Numbered from the stretch's first letter, positions 49,032 to 59,179 are shown. The stretch is 64,000 nucleotides of DNA from Pythium myriotylum (GCA_023091665.1 JALJCQ010000030.1:312501-376500), one strand, 5' to 3'. The notes: generated by a model not told the origin, from the letters alone. Made by a program: numbers and translations.

Positions 49032-50207
49032 ATGCCTCGCATCATCGTCGTCGGCGCCGGCCTCGCCGGCATCAGTACGCTCCGCACTCTTTCGTCCAAG
49101 CTCACGAAAAGCGATGGCGTCGAAGTCGTCATCTTCGAGAAGAGCGAGTTCTACTACAACATGTTCGGCGTCGCCCGTGCACTTACTGAAGCCGAGTACG
49201 ACAAGAACATGTTCATGCCTTATGACAACCTTGTCCCGGCACACGCGCGGGACTTCGTGCGCTTCGAGCGAGCTATCGTCACGGGGATCGCTGCCGAGCC
49301 GAACGTGGTCACGTTCCAATCGATCGGCGCCGACAACAAGGCGTCGGAGAACGGTCAGTCCATGACCTTCGACTACCTCATCCTCGCGACTGGCAGCACG
49401 TACAACGTGCCGATCAAGCACGACGCCAAGAACTTTTCGCGAGCGAATATGGAGCAGAAGATCGCTGAGGCTCGCGAGCACATCGCCAAGAGCGAGAAGA
49501 TCTTAGTCGTCGGAGGCGGTGCCGCTGGCTGTGAAGTCGCTGCCGATATCGCGGCCAAGTATCCGAACAAGAAAGTCACACTCGCTTCGAGCTCACCAAC
49601 TCTTGTCGCTTCGACCAACCTAAAGGAGGAATTCCGATCGGGCGTGTTGGCCTCGTTGGTCTCATTAAAGGTCGAGGTTCTTCTCGGCGAGCGACTGGAG
49701 GAGCGACTCACGGGCAACGTCTTTGAGAAGCGCACACTACGTACCAACAAAGGCACGGTCATCGAGTCTGACATCCAACTTCTGTGCGCAGGGTTCAGCC
49801 CCGCGTCAGAGCTGGTGTTGGGATTGGATCCGTCCCTTGTGGACAGCAAGGGCGCGATTAAAGTGAACGCTAACCTCCAGCTCGACGATCCAAAGTACCC
49901 ATACATCTTTGCTCTGGGCGACGCAACCAACCACGAGTCCATGAAGACGGGCAAGACTGCGTATATGCAGGGGATGCACGCTGCGGCGCTCATCAGTGCG
50001 CAGATCAAGTACAACCGCAGTGAGGTGAAGCCGTTCCCACCGTCGTCTGCCGAATTCAAGCTACCGCTTGGCCCCAATGGAGGTGTCTCTCAGCTTCCGG
50101 TATTCGGCGGCCTGGTGCTCGGCGACTGGTTCACGTGGTTCGCGCGGTCACGAGACATGGGCGCAGGGATGATCTGGCGATTGCTCGACGCCGCGCCTCC
50201 ATCCTGA
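49032..50207 (+). CDS. AIFM2/FSP1-like oxidoreductase, copy 2
   Basis: 391 residues. The frame is open upstream to 48879, but that part is not conserved between copies and overlaps the initiator, so the start is the ATG at 49032. FAD motif GAGLAG, NAD(P) motif GGGAAG (the second Gly-x-Gly region reads GGGAAGCEVAADI), and FALGDATNH. It belongs to the ARALTEAEY subgroup with copies 3 and 7, which also share GDWFTWFxxSRDM near the C-terminus. A 5'-truncated relative lies at 55415-56040. Biochemical role as in copy 1; substrate unknown. Confidence 0.87.
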   Translation: MPRIIVVGAGLAGISTLRTLSSKLTKSDGVEVVIFEKSEFYYNMFGVARALTEAEYDKNMFMPYDNLVPAHARDFVRFERAIVTGIAAEPNVVTFQSIGADNKASENGQSMTFDYLILATGSTYNVPIKHDAKNFSRANMEQKIAEAREHIAKSEKILVVGGGAAGCEVAADIAAKYPNKKVTLASSSPTLVASTNLKEEFRSGVLASLVSLKVEVLLGERLEERLTGNVFEKRTLRTNKGTVIESDIQLLCAGFSPASELVLGLDPSLVDSKGAIKVNANLQLDDPKYPYIFALGDATNHESMKTGKTAYMQGMHAAALISAQIKYNRSEVKPFPPSSAEFKLPLGPNGGVSQLPVFGGLVLGDWFTWFARSRDMGAGMIWRLLDAAPPS

Positions 50208-50710
50208 TAATTGATTTGAGTCACGTCCGGCCAAGCTAGGTCTTGTCAGATACGTGGCGCTAAACATTCGTAAATATTCATGACCTGAACATTTCAACAT
50301 TGCATGCTTCGATTGTGAATACTTCTCGCTGTTGATGAATGAGCTTTTACGCCTCCATACAACATCATGGTCGAGGGTCTCATCTTCTGGTTGCAGTTTC
50401 AAGTCTCGACGACAAATCGGATGCGACATACTTCCCGAGCCTGTAGTATCGACACATATCCTCTGGGTTCGGTCTTGGCTTCACAGTACCGGAGTCAGTG
50501 TGGAAAAGCTCGTTGAACAGATGTCAGTAGGTTTGCGAGGGCTGTCCAAATCGTCAACACTTCAGTCCTGTCACGAGAGTGCATGCTCTGGCACGTATGT
50601 TGCCACCTGAGGAATAAACAACAGGTCAAGTGTCTCTCGATTTCCTTTTATTGGCTTGAGGCACCAAGCTTTCCATTTCAACTTCTCCATGCAATTGCTT
50701 TGGCTTCTTT
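50208..50710. other. Intergenic region
   Basis: About 500 bp between tandem oxidoreductase copies 2 and 3, which should hold the copy 3 promoter. No gene was seen. Confidence 0.45.
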
Positions 50711-50725
50711 GCATTTTCCAATTTT
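50711..50725 (+). promoter_or_regulatory. Initiator-like element of oxidoreductase copy 3
   Basis: GCATTTTCCAATTTT fits the initiator except for the first base, 16 bp before the ATG at 50742. Confidence 0.5.
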
Positions 50726-50741
50726 GAGCTCGCCACTCACA

Positions 50742-51917
50742 ATGCCTCGCGTAGTGGTTATCGGTCTTGGCCCCGGAGGGCTCGGTGCCGTCCAGACATT
50801 TGCTTCCACGCTCAACCCCAGCGACTTCGTCGAAGTTGTGTTCTTCGAGAAGAGCGAATACTTCTATCACACGTTTGGCATCGCTCGTGCTCTCACAGAG
50901 GCAGAGTACAACAAGTACATGTTCATCCCCTATGACAACGTCCTCCCAGCACGAGCGAAGGGATTCATTCGGATTGAGCGAGCCATTGTCACAGGAATCG
51001 CAGCGGACGCCAACCTCGTCACATATTCTGCAATTGGGGCTGATAACAAGGCTGCTGAGAACTCGCAAACCATGGCCTTCGACTACCTCATCCTCGCGAC
51101 TGGCAGCACGTATACAACTCCGATCAAGTGCGACGCTAAAATCTTCTCACGTGCTCGCATGGAGACGAGAATCGCCGAAGTCCGCGATCACATTGCTAAG
51201 AGCGAGAAGATCTTGATTGTGGGAGGCGGCGCTGTCGGCTGCGAGGTCGCTGCAGACATTGCATCGCGGTACCCCGACAAGAAAGTGATATTGGCGTCAA
51301 GCTCCCCGGTGCTCGTCGCTGGCGTCAATGTCAAGGATGCCTTCCGAACGAGGGTCTTGGACTCAATGATCGCCCTGAAGATCGAAGTACTTCTTGGCGA
51401 GCGACTCGAAGAACGACTCTCTGGCAACGTCTTTGAGAAGCGCACGCTACGCACGACCAAAGGAACGCTCATCGAGTCGGACATCCAGTTATTGTGTGCT
51501 GGCTTCAGTCCCACCTCCGAGCTCATCAAGGATCTCGACGCGTCCCTTGTTGACGAGAAAGGAGCGATCAAGGTGAACAACAAGCTGCAGCTGGACCATC
51601 CCAAGTATTCCCACATCTTTGCCGTGGGTGACGTGTCCAACCACGAAACGTTTAAATTCGGCAGGGAAGCTTACCTTCAAGCGGCTCACGTTGCTAGTGG
51701 GCTCGCCGCGCTGATTCAGAAGAAGCAAACAGACTTGAAGCCGTTCGTTGTTCCTCCGGTTGGGATGGCGTTGCCATTGGGGCCAAACGGTGGCGTTTCG
51801 CAACTACCATTCTTCGGCGGGTGGGTGCTCGGCGACTGGTTCACATGGCTCGTACAATCCCGAGACATGGGAGCGTCAAAGATGTGGCGATTCCTCGGGG
51901 CCAAAGCGCCAAACTGA
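50742..51917 (+). CDS. AIFM2/FSP1-like oxidoreductase, copy 3
   Basis: 391 residues from the ATG at 50742; the open frame reaches 50583, but the extra residues are unlike any other copy. FAD motif GLGPGG, so the first residue pattern is GxGxxG with Leu; NAD(P) motif GGGAVG; FAVGDVSNH. It is in the ARALTEAEY subgroup, closest to copies 2 and 7. It is in tandem with copy 2 on the same strand and lies in the spacer of the large inverted repeat, so it was not duplicated with the arms. Confidence 0.87.
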   Translation: MPRVVVIGLGPGGLGAVQTFASTLNPSDFVEVVFFEKSEYFYHTFGIARALTEAEYNKYMFIPYDNVLPARAKGFIRIERAIVTGIAADANLVTYSAIGADNKAAENSQTMAFDYLILATGSTYTTPIKCDAKIFSRARMETRIAEVRDHIAKSEKILIVGGGAVGCEVAADIASRYPDKKVILASSSPVLVAGVNVKDAFRTRVLDSMIALKIEVLLGERLEERLSGNVFEKRTLRTTKGTLIESDIQLLCAGFSPTSELIKDLDASLVDEKGAIKVNNKLQLDHPKYSHIFAVGDVSNHETFKFGREAYLQAAHVASGLAALIQKKQTDLKPFVVPPVGMALPLGPNGGVSQLPFFGGWVLGDWFTWLVQSRDMGASKMWRFLGAKAPN

Positions 51918-52333
51918 GCGTCCTGACAGACGACTCGCTTTGTTTGTAATTCATGAGCTTGATGGTCATTGTTTCTGTCATGAAGGTGAAGTCTATTGAG
52001 AATGCACCGGAGTACATGTAACAGGAAGTCTAAGCAGCTCTCCTGAAAGCATTGCAAAGTCGTGCTAGTTCTTTGCGGGGTCTTGATCCATCAACACACA
52101 GAGAATCAGAACCTTCGACACCACCAACAACCACACAAAGCCCGCCGTCCAATCTGTCGAATCTGCAACCACGAACTCCTCCCCACTGTCCTCCGATCTT
52201 GAAGCAGTCGAGGTCTCCTTGACATTCCATACCGGTACTACCTCTCCGCCATACCGGTTTCTTGCTTCCTCGAAGTTCCATCTTCACAAATCGATTCGCA
52301 CCCATCGAGCAGCTCAGCTCACCTCGCCTTGAA

Positions 52334-53512
52334 ATGCCGCGCATCGTGGTGCTCGGCGCCGGCCCCGCGGGGCTCAACGCCGCGCAGACGCTCGCGCGCA
52401 AGCTCACGGCGGCCGACGGCGTCGACGTGCTCGTGCTAGAGAAGAGCCGCCACTACTACTACGCCGTCGGCGCGCCGCGCGCCTACACGGACGAGGCCTT
52501 CGCGCCCAAGATGTTCATCCCGTACGACCACGCGATCCCGGCGGCCGCCGCGGGCTTCGTCAAGATCCTGCGCGCCGTCGCGACCGCCATCTCGGCCGAC
52601 ACCAACGAGGTCACGTACCAGCGCATCGGCGAGGACGACAAGCCCGTGGACGAGAGCGAGACCGTCGCCTTCGACTACCTGCTCATCGCCACCGGCAGCA
52701 CGTACACGGTGCCCATCAAGCCCGACCCGAGCGACTGGTCGCGCTCGCACATGGAGGCCAAGCTGAAAGAGGTGCGCGAGCACATCGCCGCGGCCGACAA
52801 GATCCTCATCGTCGGCGGCGGCGCCGTGGGCTGCGAGGTCGCCGGCGACATCGCGTCCCACTTCCCGACCAAGCAAGTCACGATCCTCGAGAGTCGAGAC
52901 AAACTCGTGGCCGGCAACGACGTGCGCGACAAGTTCCGCATGTACTTGACCAACTCGCTGAGCAAGCTCAAGGTCCAGGTCATCCTGGGCGAGCGGCTCG
53001 AGGAGCGCCTCACGGGCAACTCGTTCGAGAAGAAGACGGTCCGCACGGACAAGGGCACGGAGATCGAGTCGGACATCCAGCTTCTCTGCGGCGGCTACCA
53101 CCCAGTGGCCGAGCTCGTGCAGGCCATGGATGCGACGCTGGTGGACGACCACGGAGCCGTCAAAGTCAACGCGCAGCTGCAGCTCGACAACGACAAGTAC
53201 CACCACATCTTCGCGCTGGGCGACGTCGTCAACCACAAGACGCCCAAGCTCGCGTACTGGGCCGGCGAGCAGGCCAAGCACCTCGCGAGCGAGCTGGTGG
53301 CCGTGCTCCGTAAGTCGCAGACGGCAATCAAGCCCTTCCCGCTCGTGACGACGGAGGCCGTCATCCTTCCACTGGGTCCGTACGGTGGTGTGTCCCAGCT
53401 GCCGGTGTGGGGCGGCAGCGTTGTGGGCGATCTCATGACGCGCATGATCAAGTCGGGCGACATGTTTGCCTGCCGCACGTGGAGTTCCTTTGGCGCGACC
53501 TTGCCAAACTAA
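52334..53512 (+). CDS. AIFM2/FSP1-like oxidoreductase, copy 4
   Basis: 392 residues from the ATG at 52334. Its protein is identical to copy 1, and the frames on the other strand are also identical, so the DNA is the same or nearly so over more than 1.25 kb. Motif positions are as in copy 1. It converges on family A copy 5 with 137 bp between stops. Confidence 0.88.
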   Translation: MPRIVVLGAGPAGLNAAQTLARKLTAADGVDVLVLEKSRHYYYAVGAPRAYTDEAFAPKMFIPYDHAIPAAAAGFVKILRAVATAISADTNEVTYQRIGEDDKPVDESETVAFDYLLIATGSTYTVPIKPDPSDWSRSHMEAKLKEVREHIAAADKILIVGGGAVGCEVAGDIASHFPTKQVTILESRDKLVAGNDVRDKFRMYLTNSLSKLKVQVILGERLEERLTGNSFEKKTVRTDKGTEIESDIQLLCGGYHPVAELVQAMDATLVDDHGAVKVNAQLQLDNDKYHHIFALGDVVNHKTPKLAYWAGEQAKHLASELVAVLRKSQTAIKPFPLVTTEAVILPLGPYGGVSQLPVWGGSVVGDLMTRMIKSGDMFACRTWSSFGATLPN

Positions 53513-53649
53513 CGATCGTTCAATTGAAGATGCTCTAACGATAGTGGTAATACGTTGAATGGCTTTGTATTGTTGGATATGGAAAAGAGGAGACCCAGCT
53601 ACCGGTGTGAAGCCGTAGTAGTGGCTTACTATCTACTTCGAAGTACTTA

Positions 53650-54579
53650 CTAGCACGCCGGGTTCACCCCGAGGTTCCGCACAGCCTTAGTCACGGCATC
53701 TGGATCCACGAACTGAGCCTCATCACACACAATCGCAAACGAGCGGAACTCGCTGTTGCTCTTGCTCTGGCCGACCTTGGCAAAGTCGCGGTACGACAGA
53801 CCAAGCTGCTTGCCGTACTTGTTCAGGAAGGCAATCAGCAGCTCCGAGTGGAGGAACGCAAACTCCTCGTAGCCGCCGCTCGTCTGGCGGAACGTGGCAT
53901 TACGGAACTGCGAACCATCGAGCACGGCGTCGAGCTCGGTCTGCGTAATGTTGACGCTCTGGTGGCGCTGGTACTCGACAAGCGGCAGGTACGCGAGCGG
54001 GAGACGGCCGGTCGTCTGGGCGAACTCGGTGATCGCATCGTGCACGCGCTTGGAGTGAGCATCCCACTTGGCCTTGAAGGTGGCGTCGTCCGACGGCGCG
54101 AGTGCGACAACGAGACGAGCACGAGCCAGACCTTTCCGTGCGTTGGTGGAGTTGCCGTCGTGGCCGAGAGCCTTGTCCTGGTCGGCGAGCGATTCGAGCT
54201 CCTCGCTGATGTAGACGACCTGCGGGTCGGCAAAGTGGTGGGCACCGGAGGTTGTCTGGTAGGCCTCGGACTTGAAGACACCGTTGAGTGCGTCGACACT
54301 TGGGAACTGAAGTTGAGCGAAGCCGGTCATAGGGGGGATGTTGGTGTTGGCCTCGTTGAGTCGCGGGAGCGGCAGCAGCTGCTGGATCGACGAGCCATTG
54401 AGCTGCTCCTTGACGAAGGCCTCAGTAAACGGCACAAAGCCCTGCTTGTACGAGAGGATCGGCGCGACCATGGACGCATCGACGGTCTGGATGGCGTGCA
54501 CATGGCGGAACTCGTGGAAGTGGCGCGAGAGCGTGAACTGCGCCGGTCGTGTGGCGAAGATAGAGAGTGTGTTGGGCAT
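53650..54579 (-). CDS. Family A copy 5 (right arm of inverted repeat)
   Basis: 309 residues, starting MPNTLSIFATRPAQFTLSRHFHEF. It is the mirror partner of copy 4 and differs from it at about a dozen positions and in the C-terminus, which ends GVNPAC instead of GVN: the stop of copy 4 is lost and translation continues three residues. A perfect initiator precedes it at 54600-54615. It is tail-to-tail with oxidoreductase copy 4. Confidence 0.8.
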   Translation of the reverse strand: MPNTLSIFATRPAQFTLSRHFHEFRHVHAIQTVDASMVAPILSYKQGFVPFTEAFVKEQLNGSSIQQLLPLPRLNEANTNIPPMTGFAQLQFPSVDALNGVFKSEAYQTTSGAHHFADPQVVYISEELESLADQDKALGHDGNSTNARKGLARARLVVALAPSDDATFKAKWDAHSKRVHDAITEFAQTTGRLPLAYLPLVEYQRHQSVNITQTELDAVLDGSQFRNATFRQTSGGYEEFAFLHSELLIAFLNKYGKQLGLSYRDFAKVGQSKSNSEFRSFAIVCDEAQFVDPDAVTKAVRNLGVNPAC

Positions 54580-54599
54580 GGCGGTGAGAACTTGGAGGT

Positions 54600-54615
54600 G
54601 AATTGGAGAATGAGC
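54600..54615 (-). promoter_or_regulatory. Oomycete initiator of family A copy 5
   Basis: The minus strand reads GCTCATTCTCCAATTC, matching GCTCATTYYNCAWTTT except for the last base, about 20 bp before the ATG. Confidence 0.6.
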
Positions 54616-55414
54616 AGGAGTCCACTTACCAATCTCTCTGTCCGACGGGGGAAGGACAGACTCGATTCTTTAGTACACTGTGCTGAGTACCAAGATACCT
54701 CGTTGTCGTAGAGTAGCACTCGACAGGCAGGAACGTTGGAGGTATGTTGGTTCCTTTCGGAGGAAGACAGAGAGGCGGACCGGCTGGTAATCACGAACTG
54801 GACAAAATGGTCGTGTCTCCAGTGCGCAGATGCTCAACTTGGTATCATCCATCTCGAAACACCGTGGATTTGATCCATAGAGCCTTGGGTGTCTCCGTGT
54901 CCCTTTCCAACCCACTTGGAGCCTTGAGCGAGTCAGCGCTACTCACGCGTGGCAGTTCAGCAAACATCTCGAGATACAGCAGACGATCCGACGCCGCGTG
55001 AGAAGACGAATCGCTCGGAGCTCTTTCCGATGGCAATCATGTACAGAGCGCAGCCACCCAGCCTTCATTCGCATCGTGGCAGCAGATTCCGTTGGAATGG
55101 GCAAGCAGGCCTTGCTCGAGACTAGTCCAAAGGTCAGACCTCGCCGATGCTGTCGTCGCTTGTATCAGCTCACTCAGCTCTGGTGGTTTCCCCAGATTAA
55201 AATAGCAGCTCGCCCAGTTGCACCCACCGGTGTGCAATTGTTGTGTACTGGTCCAGGACGCTATCGTGCTGGGGTGGTAGTCGCACTTCCAGTATCGTCA
55301 GCAGATAAGCTAACGTTAGAATCGCCTATACTGCGCACCCACCTAGTATCCTTCCCAATGATCAGTGCGTTATTCATTCAATTTAGCTGCGTCTACTGTG
55401 ACTCAGAACAGCTA
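54616..55414. other. Intergenic region
   Basis: About 800 bp between family A copy 5 and the oxidoreductase pseudogene; no gene is supported. Confidence 0.45.
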
Positions 55415-56040
55415 TCAAGCCGGAGGCTTTGCGCTGAGCAATCGCCAGACCATTCCCGCTCCCATGTCTCGTGACCGCGCGAACCACGTGAACCAGTCGC
55501 CGAGCACCACACCGCCGAACATCGGAAGCTGAGAGACGCCACCATTGGGGCCAAGCGGCAGCATGAACCCAGCAGGAGGGAGTGGGAATGGCTTGACCTC
55601 ACTATGGTTGCGTTGGATCTGCGCTGTGATCTGCGTTACGGCGTGCATGCCCTGCATATACGCCGACTTCCCCATCTTCATCGCTGCGTGGTTGGTCGCG
55701 TCGCCCAGAGCAAAGATGTATGGGTACTTTGGATCGTCGAGCTGGAGGTTAGCGTTCACTTTAATCGCGCCCTTGCTGTCCACAAGGGACGGATCCAATC
55801 CCAACACCAGCTCTGACGCGGGGCTGAACCCTGCGCACAGAAGTTGGATGTCAGACTCGATGACCGTGCCTTTGTTGGTACGTAGTGTGCGCTTCTCAAA
55901 GACGTTGCCCGTGAGTCGCTCCTCCAGTCGCTCGCCGAGAAGAACCTCGACCTTTAATGAGACCAACGAGGCCAACACGCCCGATCGGAATTCCTCCTTT
56001 AGGTTGGTCGAAGCGACAAGAGTTGGTGAGCTCGAAGCGA
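55415..56040 (-). pseudogene. 5'-truncated oxidoreductase copy
   Basis: The C-terminal ~208 codons of a copy 2-like oxidoreductase are intact (SPTLVASTNLKEEFRSG to the stop). The FAD-binding and most of the NAD(P)-binding half is missing; similarity stops abruptly at about 56040. The first two thirds of what remains is identical or nearly so to copy 2. The segment after FALGDATNH differs clearly (AAMKMGKSAYMQGMHAVTQ against ESMKTGKTAYMQGMHAAAL), so the remnant looks mosaic. A short downstream ATG product is possible but could not bind FAD. Confidence 0.85.
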
Positions 56041-56107
56041 TATTAATGAGGTTTATTAAGTATCAAAAACCGCAGACCGCTTGATGAAGGTGGCACAACC
56101 GACCAAG

Positions 56108-56145
56108 ACGAAGTTGTCTCAACCGAGTCGTTGAGACAACTTCGT
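56108..56145. repeat. Perfect inverted repeat, 16-bp arms
   Basis: ACGAAGTTGTCTCAAC pairs with GTTGAGACAACTTCGT around a 6-nt loop; a degraded relative is at 48634-48664. Confidence 0.85.
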
Positions 56146-56489
56146 GGTGAGTTGATCAGGCGCCATCGCGACTGTGATTTGGTATTTGAGAAACCACCAC
56201 ACTGTCCTCAAGTCGACAATGGCAGTTCGTGGCAGCATGTGTTTGGATCCGCGTTCTTGATTTGTCTTCTTTGTGGAGGTTCTCCCAAGCACATGCATTG
56301 CAATCCATTCCGCACCAAGATCGACACCTCCTCAGAAGAATCCACCATGTTCAGTTGTTGGGGGTGGGGGTCTTTCCACGAGCTTGGCATCCATCGTAAT
56401 CCGCGTCGCCTCGTCCATTGAGACTTCAGCCACACCCACTGTCTTCCTCTTACTGTACGATGAGCACTGTACAGTACTCCCGAACTCTA

Positions 56490-56499
56490 TCCACCAATC
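56490..56499 (-). promoter_or_regulatory. CCAAT-type 10-mer GATTGGTGGA
   Basis: Fifth exact copy of this 10-mer in the window; here about 690 bp before the nearest start, so its role is doubtful. Confidence 0.3.
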
Positions 56500-57182
56500 T
56501 CCAATAAAAAGCTCATCACAACCATCCGCGCCCAGTGCCGATCGCATCAGTGCCATACTACTGTACAGTGTACCATCACGATGCTGGACACACTCAATGC
56601 ACTGCGTGGGCGAGAGGACAGCGAGTATGATCCAGTCTCACCATCCCGGGCCCCCAGTACTCGACTAAACTTTCTGGCCGAGTCAGCGGATCCACTGACG
56701 CCTTCCCATGGAGTGCGGTCTCATCACTTGCACGAGTTAATGCACCCAATTTGGGGTCGGGCACTAGGCCCACGAACCTCGGTCGACTACACCAACACGT
56801 CGAAGCTCTTCTTTTGCATGACTTGTGAGGTGTCCTATTCCAGGGCTCGCTTCCAGAAGCCATGATGACGATGCAAATGTGGCCACGATGATCACGACAG
56901 GGAGTGCGCATGTATCCATGGAGACAGACGAGGGATGGGCGCTGCCACTCCAAGAACTAATCTTCCAGTTTGTCGCAGCCACTGTTTGTACTCATCAACA
57001 CCGCCTTCTTGACGGATCTTGTATTCTCACGTCTCCTTTTGGCAAAGATCCCCTTATCGGAGCCCGTGAAACTGACGCAATCCAAAGTCGATTGCCCTCA
57101 AGACCTCGAGGCAAATCTTCTCCGAACACTCCACGTCGTGCATTGTCCACTTTCTATTCGACTACCAAACTCCCAAGTCCCC

Positions 57183-58358
57183 ATGCCTCGCATTGTCATC
57201 ATCGGAGCCGGAGCCGGCGGCGTGAACGCCGTGCAAACCTTCGCCAACTCGCTCAAGCCCGGCGATGACACAGAAGTGGTGATCCTCGAGAAGAGCAAGT
57301 ACTTCTACCACACGATCGGCGCCCCGCGAGCCTACACGGAGGAGACCTATGCCAAGAACATGTTCATCCCGTACGACAATGTGATCCCTGCGACCGCCAA
57401 GTCCTTCGTGAGCTTTGTGCGTGCGGTCGCGACCTCGATCTCAGCTACTGAAGTCACGTACGTTCCGATCGGAGAAGACGATAAGCCGGCACAGGAAACC
57501 AAGACCATCAACTTCGACTACCTCATCATCGCCACGGGCAGCTCGTACACCGTGCCGATCAAGCAGGACCCGACCAACTTTTCGCGCGCCTACACAGAGC
57601 AGAAGCTCCAGGAGATCCGCGACAACATTGTCGAGGCTGAGAAGATCCTGGTTGTCGGTGGTGGCGCCGTCGGCTGCGAAGTGGCTGGCGACATCGCCGT
57701 CCATTTCCCCAACAAGCAGGTCACGATCGTCTCGGCGCAGCCCAAGCTAGTGGCCGTCGACAACGTCAAGGAGAAGTTCCGTGAGCGTCTCGCCGAAGAG
57801 CTCAACCGCCTCAAGATCAAGGTGATCCTTGGGGAGCGATTGACCGAGAGACTCTCGGGCAACGTCTTTGAGAAGACGACGGTGCGCACGGATAAAGGTA
57901 CGGAGATCGAGGCCGACATCACACTGTTGTGCGCCGGCTTCAGCCCTGCCGGGGACCTCGTCCAGGCTCTCGACGCCTCGCTCATTGACTCGCATGGTGC
58001 GATTAAGGTAACCGACACGCTGCAGCTCGACAGCGACAAGTACCCCAACATATTCGCGCTCGGCGACGCCGTCAACCACCCCGCACCAAAGATGTCGTAC
58101 TACGCTGGCGAGCAGGCCAAGCACCTCGCAGCCGAGCTTATCGCTGTCGTCCGCAAGAGCCAAGCCAAGGTGACCAAGCCGTTCCCGCCGGTGGCCGTGC
58201 AGGCGTTGATGGTGCCGCTCGGTCCGAACGGTGGAGTGTCCCAGTTGCCTTTGTTCGGTGGGTGGGTCCTCGGAGACTTTGCAACGCGTAACATCAAGTC
58301 CAAGGACTTGATCGCCGGTCGCATGTGGGGCTTGCTCAACGCCCCACTGCCCAACTAA
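57183..58358 (+). CDS. AIFM2/FSP1-like oxidoreductase, copy 5
   Basis: 391 residues from the ATG at 57183. FAD motif GAGAGG, NAD(P) motif GGGAVG, FALGDAVNH. It is in the APRAYTEE subgroup with copies 1, 4 and 6; it shares TFANSLKPGDDTEVVILEKSK with copy 6, its nearest relative. It is the first of three tandem copies on the plus strand. The core promoter is not clear; TCCACTTTCTATTC at about 57147 is a weak initiator candidate. Confidence 0.88.
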   Translation: MPRIVIIGAGAGGVNAVQTFANSLKPGDDTEVVILEKSKYFYHTIGAPRAYTEETYAKNMFIPYDNVIPATAKSFVSFVRAVATSISATEVTYVPIGEDDKPAQETKTINFDYLIIATGSSYTVPIKQDPTNFSRAYTEQKLQEIRDNIVEAEKILVVGGGAVGCEVAGDIAVHFPNKQVTIVSAQPKLVAVDNVKEKFRERLAEELNRLKIKVILGERLTERLSGNVFEKTTVRTDKGTEIEADITLLCAGFSPAGDLVQALDASLIDSHGAIKVTDTLQLDSDKYPNIFALGDAVNHPAPKMSYYAGEQAKHLAAELIAVVRKSQAKVTKPFPPVAVQALMVPLGPNGGVSQLPLFGGWVLGDFATRNIKSKDLIAGRMWGLLNAPLPN

Positions 58359-59163
58359 TAGGAACACGTAGAGAAAAAAGTCGCTACAGCCTTACATTAA
58401 TCCAATCTCTATCTTACATGGTGCCTGTCCTCGACAATAGATGAGCCATCTTGAGCGAGCCGAAAAACGCGAAAGACTGCCCTGTGACATGTCGTTTCTT
58501 CAAGTTTCAATGAAGTGTAGGTGTACCGTCCACGGGTGATTGTCCGCGCGATATACACCAGATCGTGGTCGTAATCCCCGAAAGTGCTTGTTGAGGCTGG
58601 CGTTGTGGCTGTGTCCGATTACGATCCGACGCGACCAGATCGTGCCACTCCCAGCAGATCGGCGGGCTCTCAGAGTCATAAAAGTGACCAGGTATGTCTA
58701 ATTGTTAGCAATATATGCACTTTATGTGTCAAGGGTTGAAAATTATAGACATATTTAACGAAATCCCTCAACAATTATTGACATATTTTAGACCATAAGC
58801 CACATTATTTTGAGATGATCATCCATTTGGTGATGTCAAATACGGCTCAAAATAGTTCTTGGGTGCGTGTATAATTAGTGAGTCTGCATTGCGAAAGACC
58901 CGAGTCTTCGTGATGCTGTTGGGCTGGTCTATTCGTGCAAACCATAAGATACTGTTCATATGTATCTCCCACTATCGAGTGCATCCCAAAGCATATGGTC
59001 TCTCTCGATTGTCTAATCTTGGCGCGACCGCGTCCCATGTTATTCTTTCCGAGTCGAGATTGCGGCATGTCGGTGGCCACGGCGTTTACGGGAAACTTAA
59101 GTTGTATGGAAACGGTCTCGCCATGCCCCCGACTCGCCCTCGGCCGGTCTCACGCTTCGAGAA
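58359..59163. other. Intergenic region with AT-rich segment
   Basis: About 800 bp. A markedly AT-rich segment lies at ~58690-58860, with GACATATTTTA-like sequence twice, in contrast to the GC-rich surroundings; it may be an inserted or old mobile sequence. No gene was seen. Confidence 0.5.
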
Positions 59164-59179
59164 GCTCACTTCCCAACTT
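59164..59179 (+). promoter_or_regulatory. Initiator-like element of oxidoreductase copy 6
   Basis: GCTCACTTCCCAACTT matches GCTCATTYYNCAWTTT with two differences, about 45 bp before the ATG. Confidence 0.45.

Larger units (their letters stand above)
52115..54579. repeat. Right arm of ~2.45-kb inverted repeat
   Basis: Reverse copy of 45394-47847: oxidoreductase copy 4 followed by family A copy 5 on the opposite strand. The loop between the arms is about 4.3 kb. Confidence 0.85.
56041..57182. other. Intergenic region with hairpin and CCAAT-type box
   Basis: 1.14 kb. It holds the perfect hairpin at 56108-56145 and GATTGGTGGA on the minus strand at 56490-56499. The frame of copy 5 is open upstream to 56970, but similarity begins at 57183. 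Confidence 0.5.

Noticed and set aside
58690..58860. AT-rich segment as a possible transposon or origin
   Set aside because: I could find no terminal repeats, target duplication or coding remnant, so it is recorded only as AT-rich.
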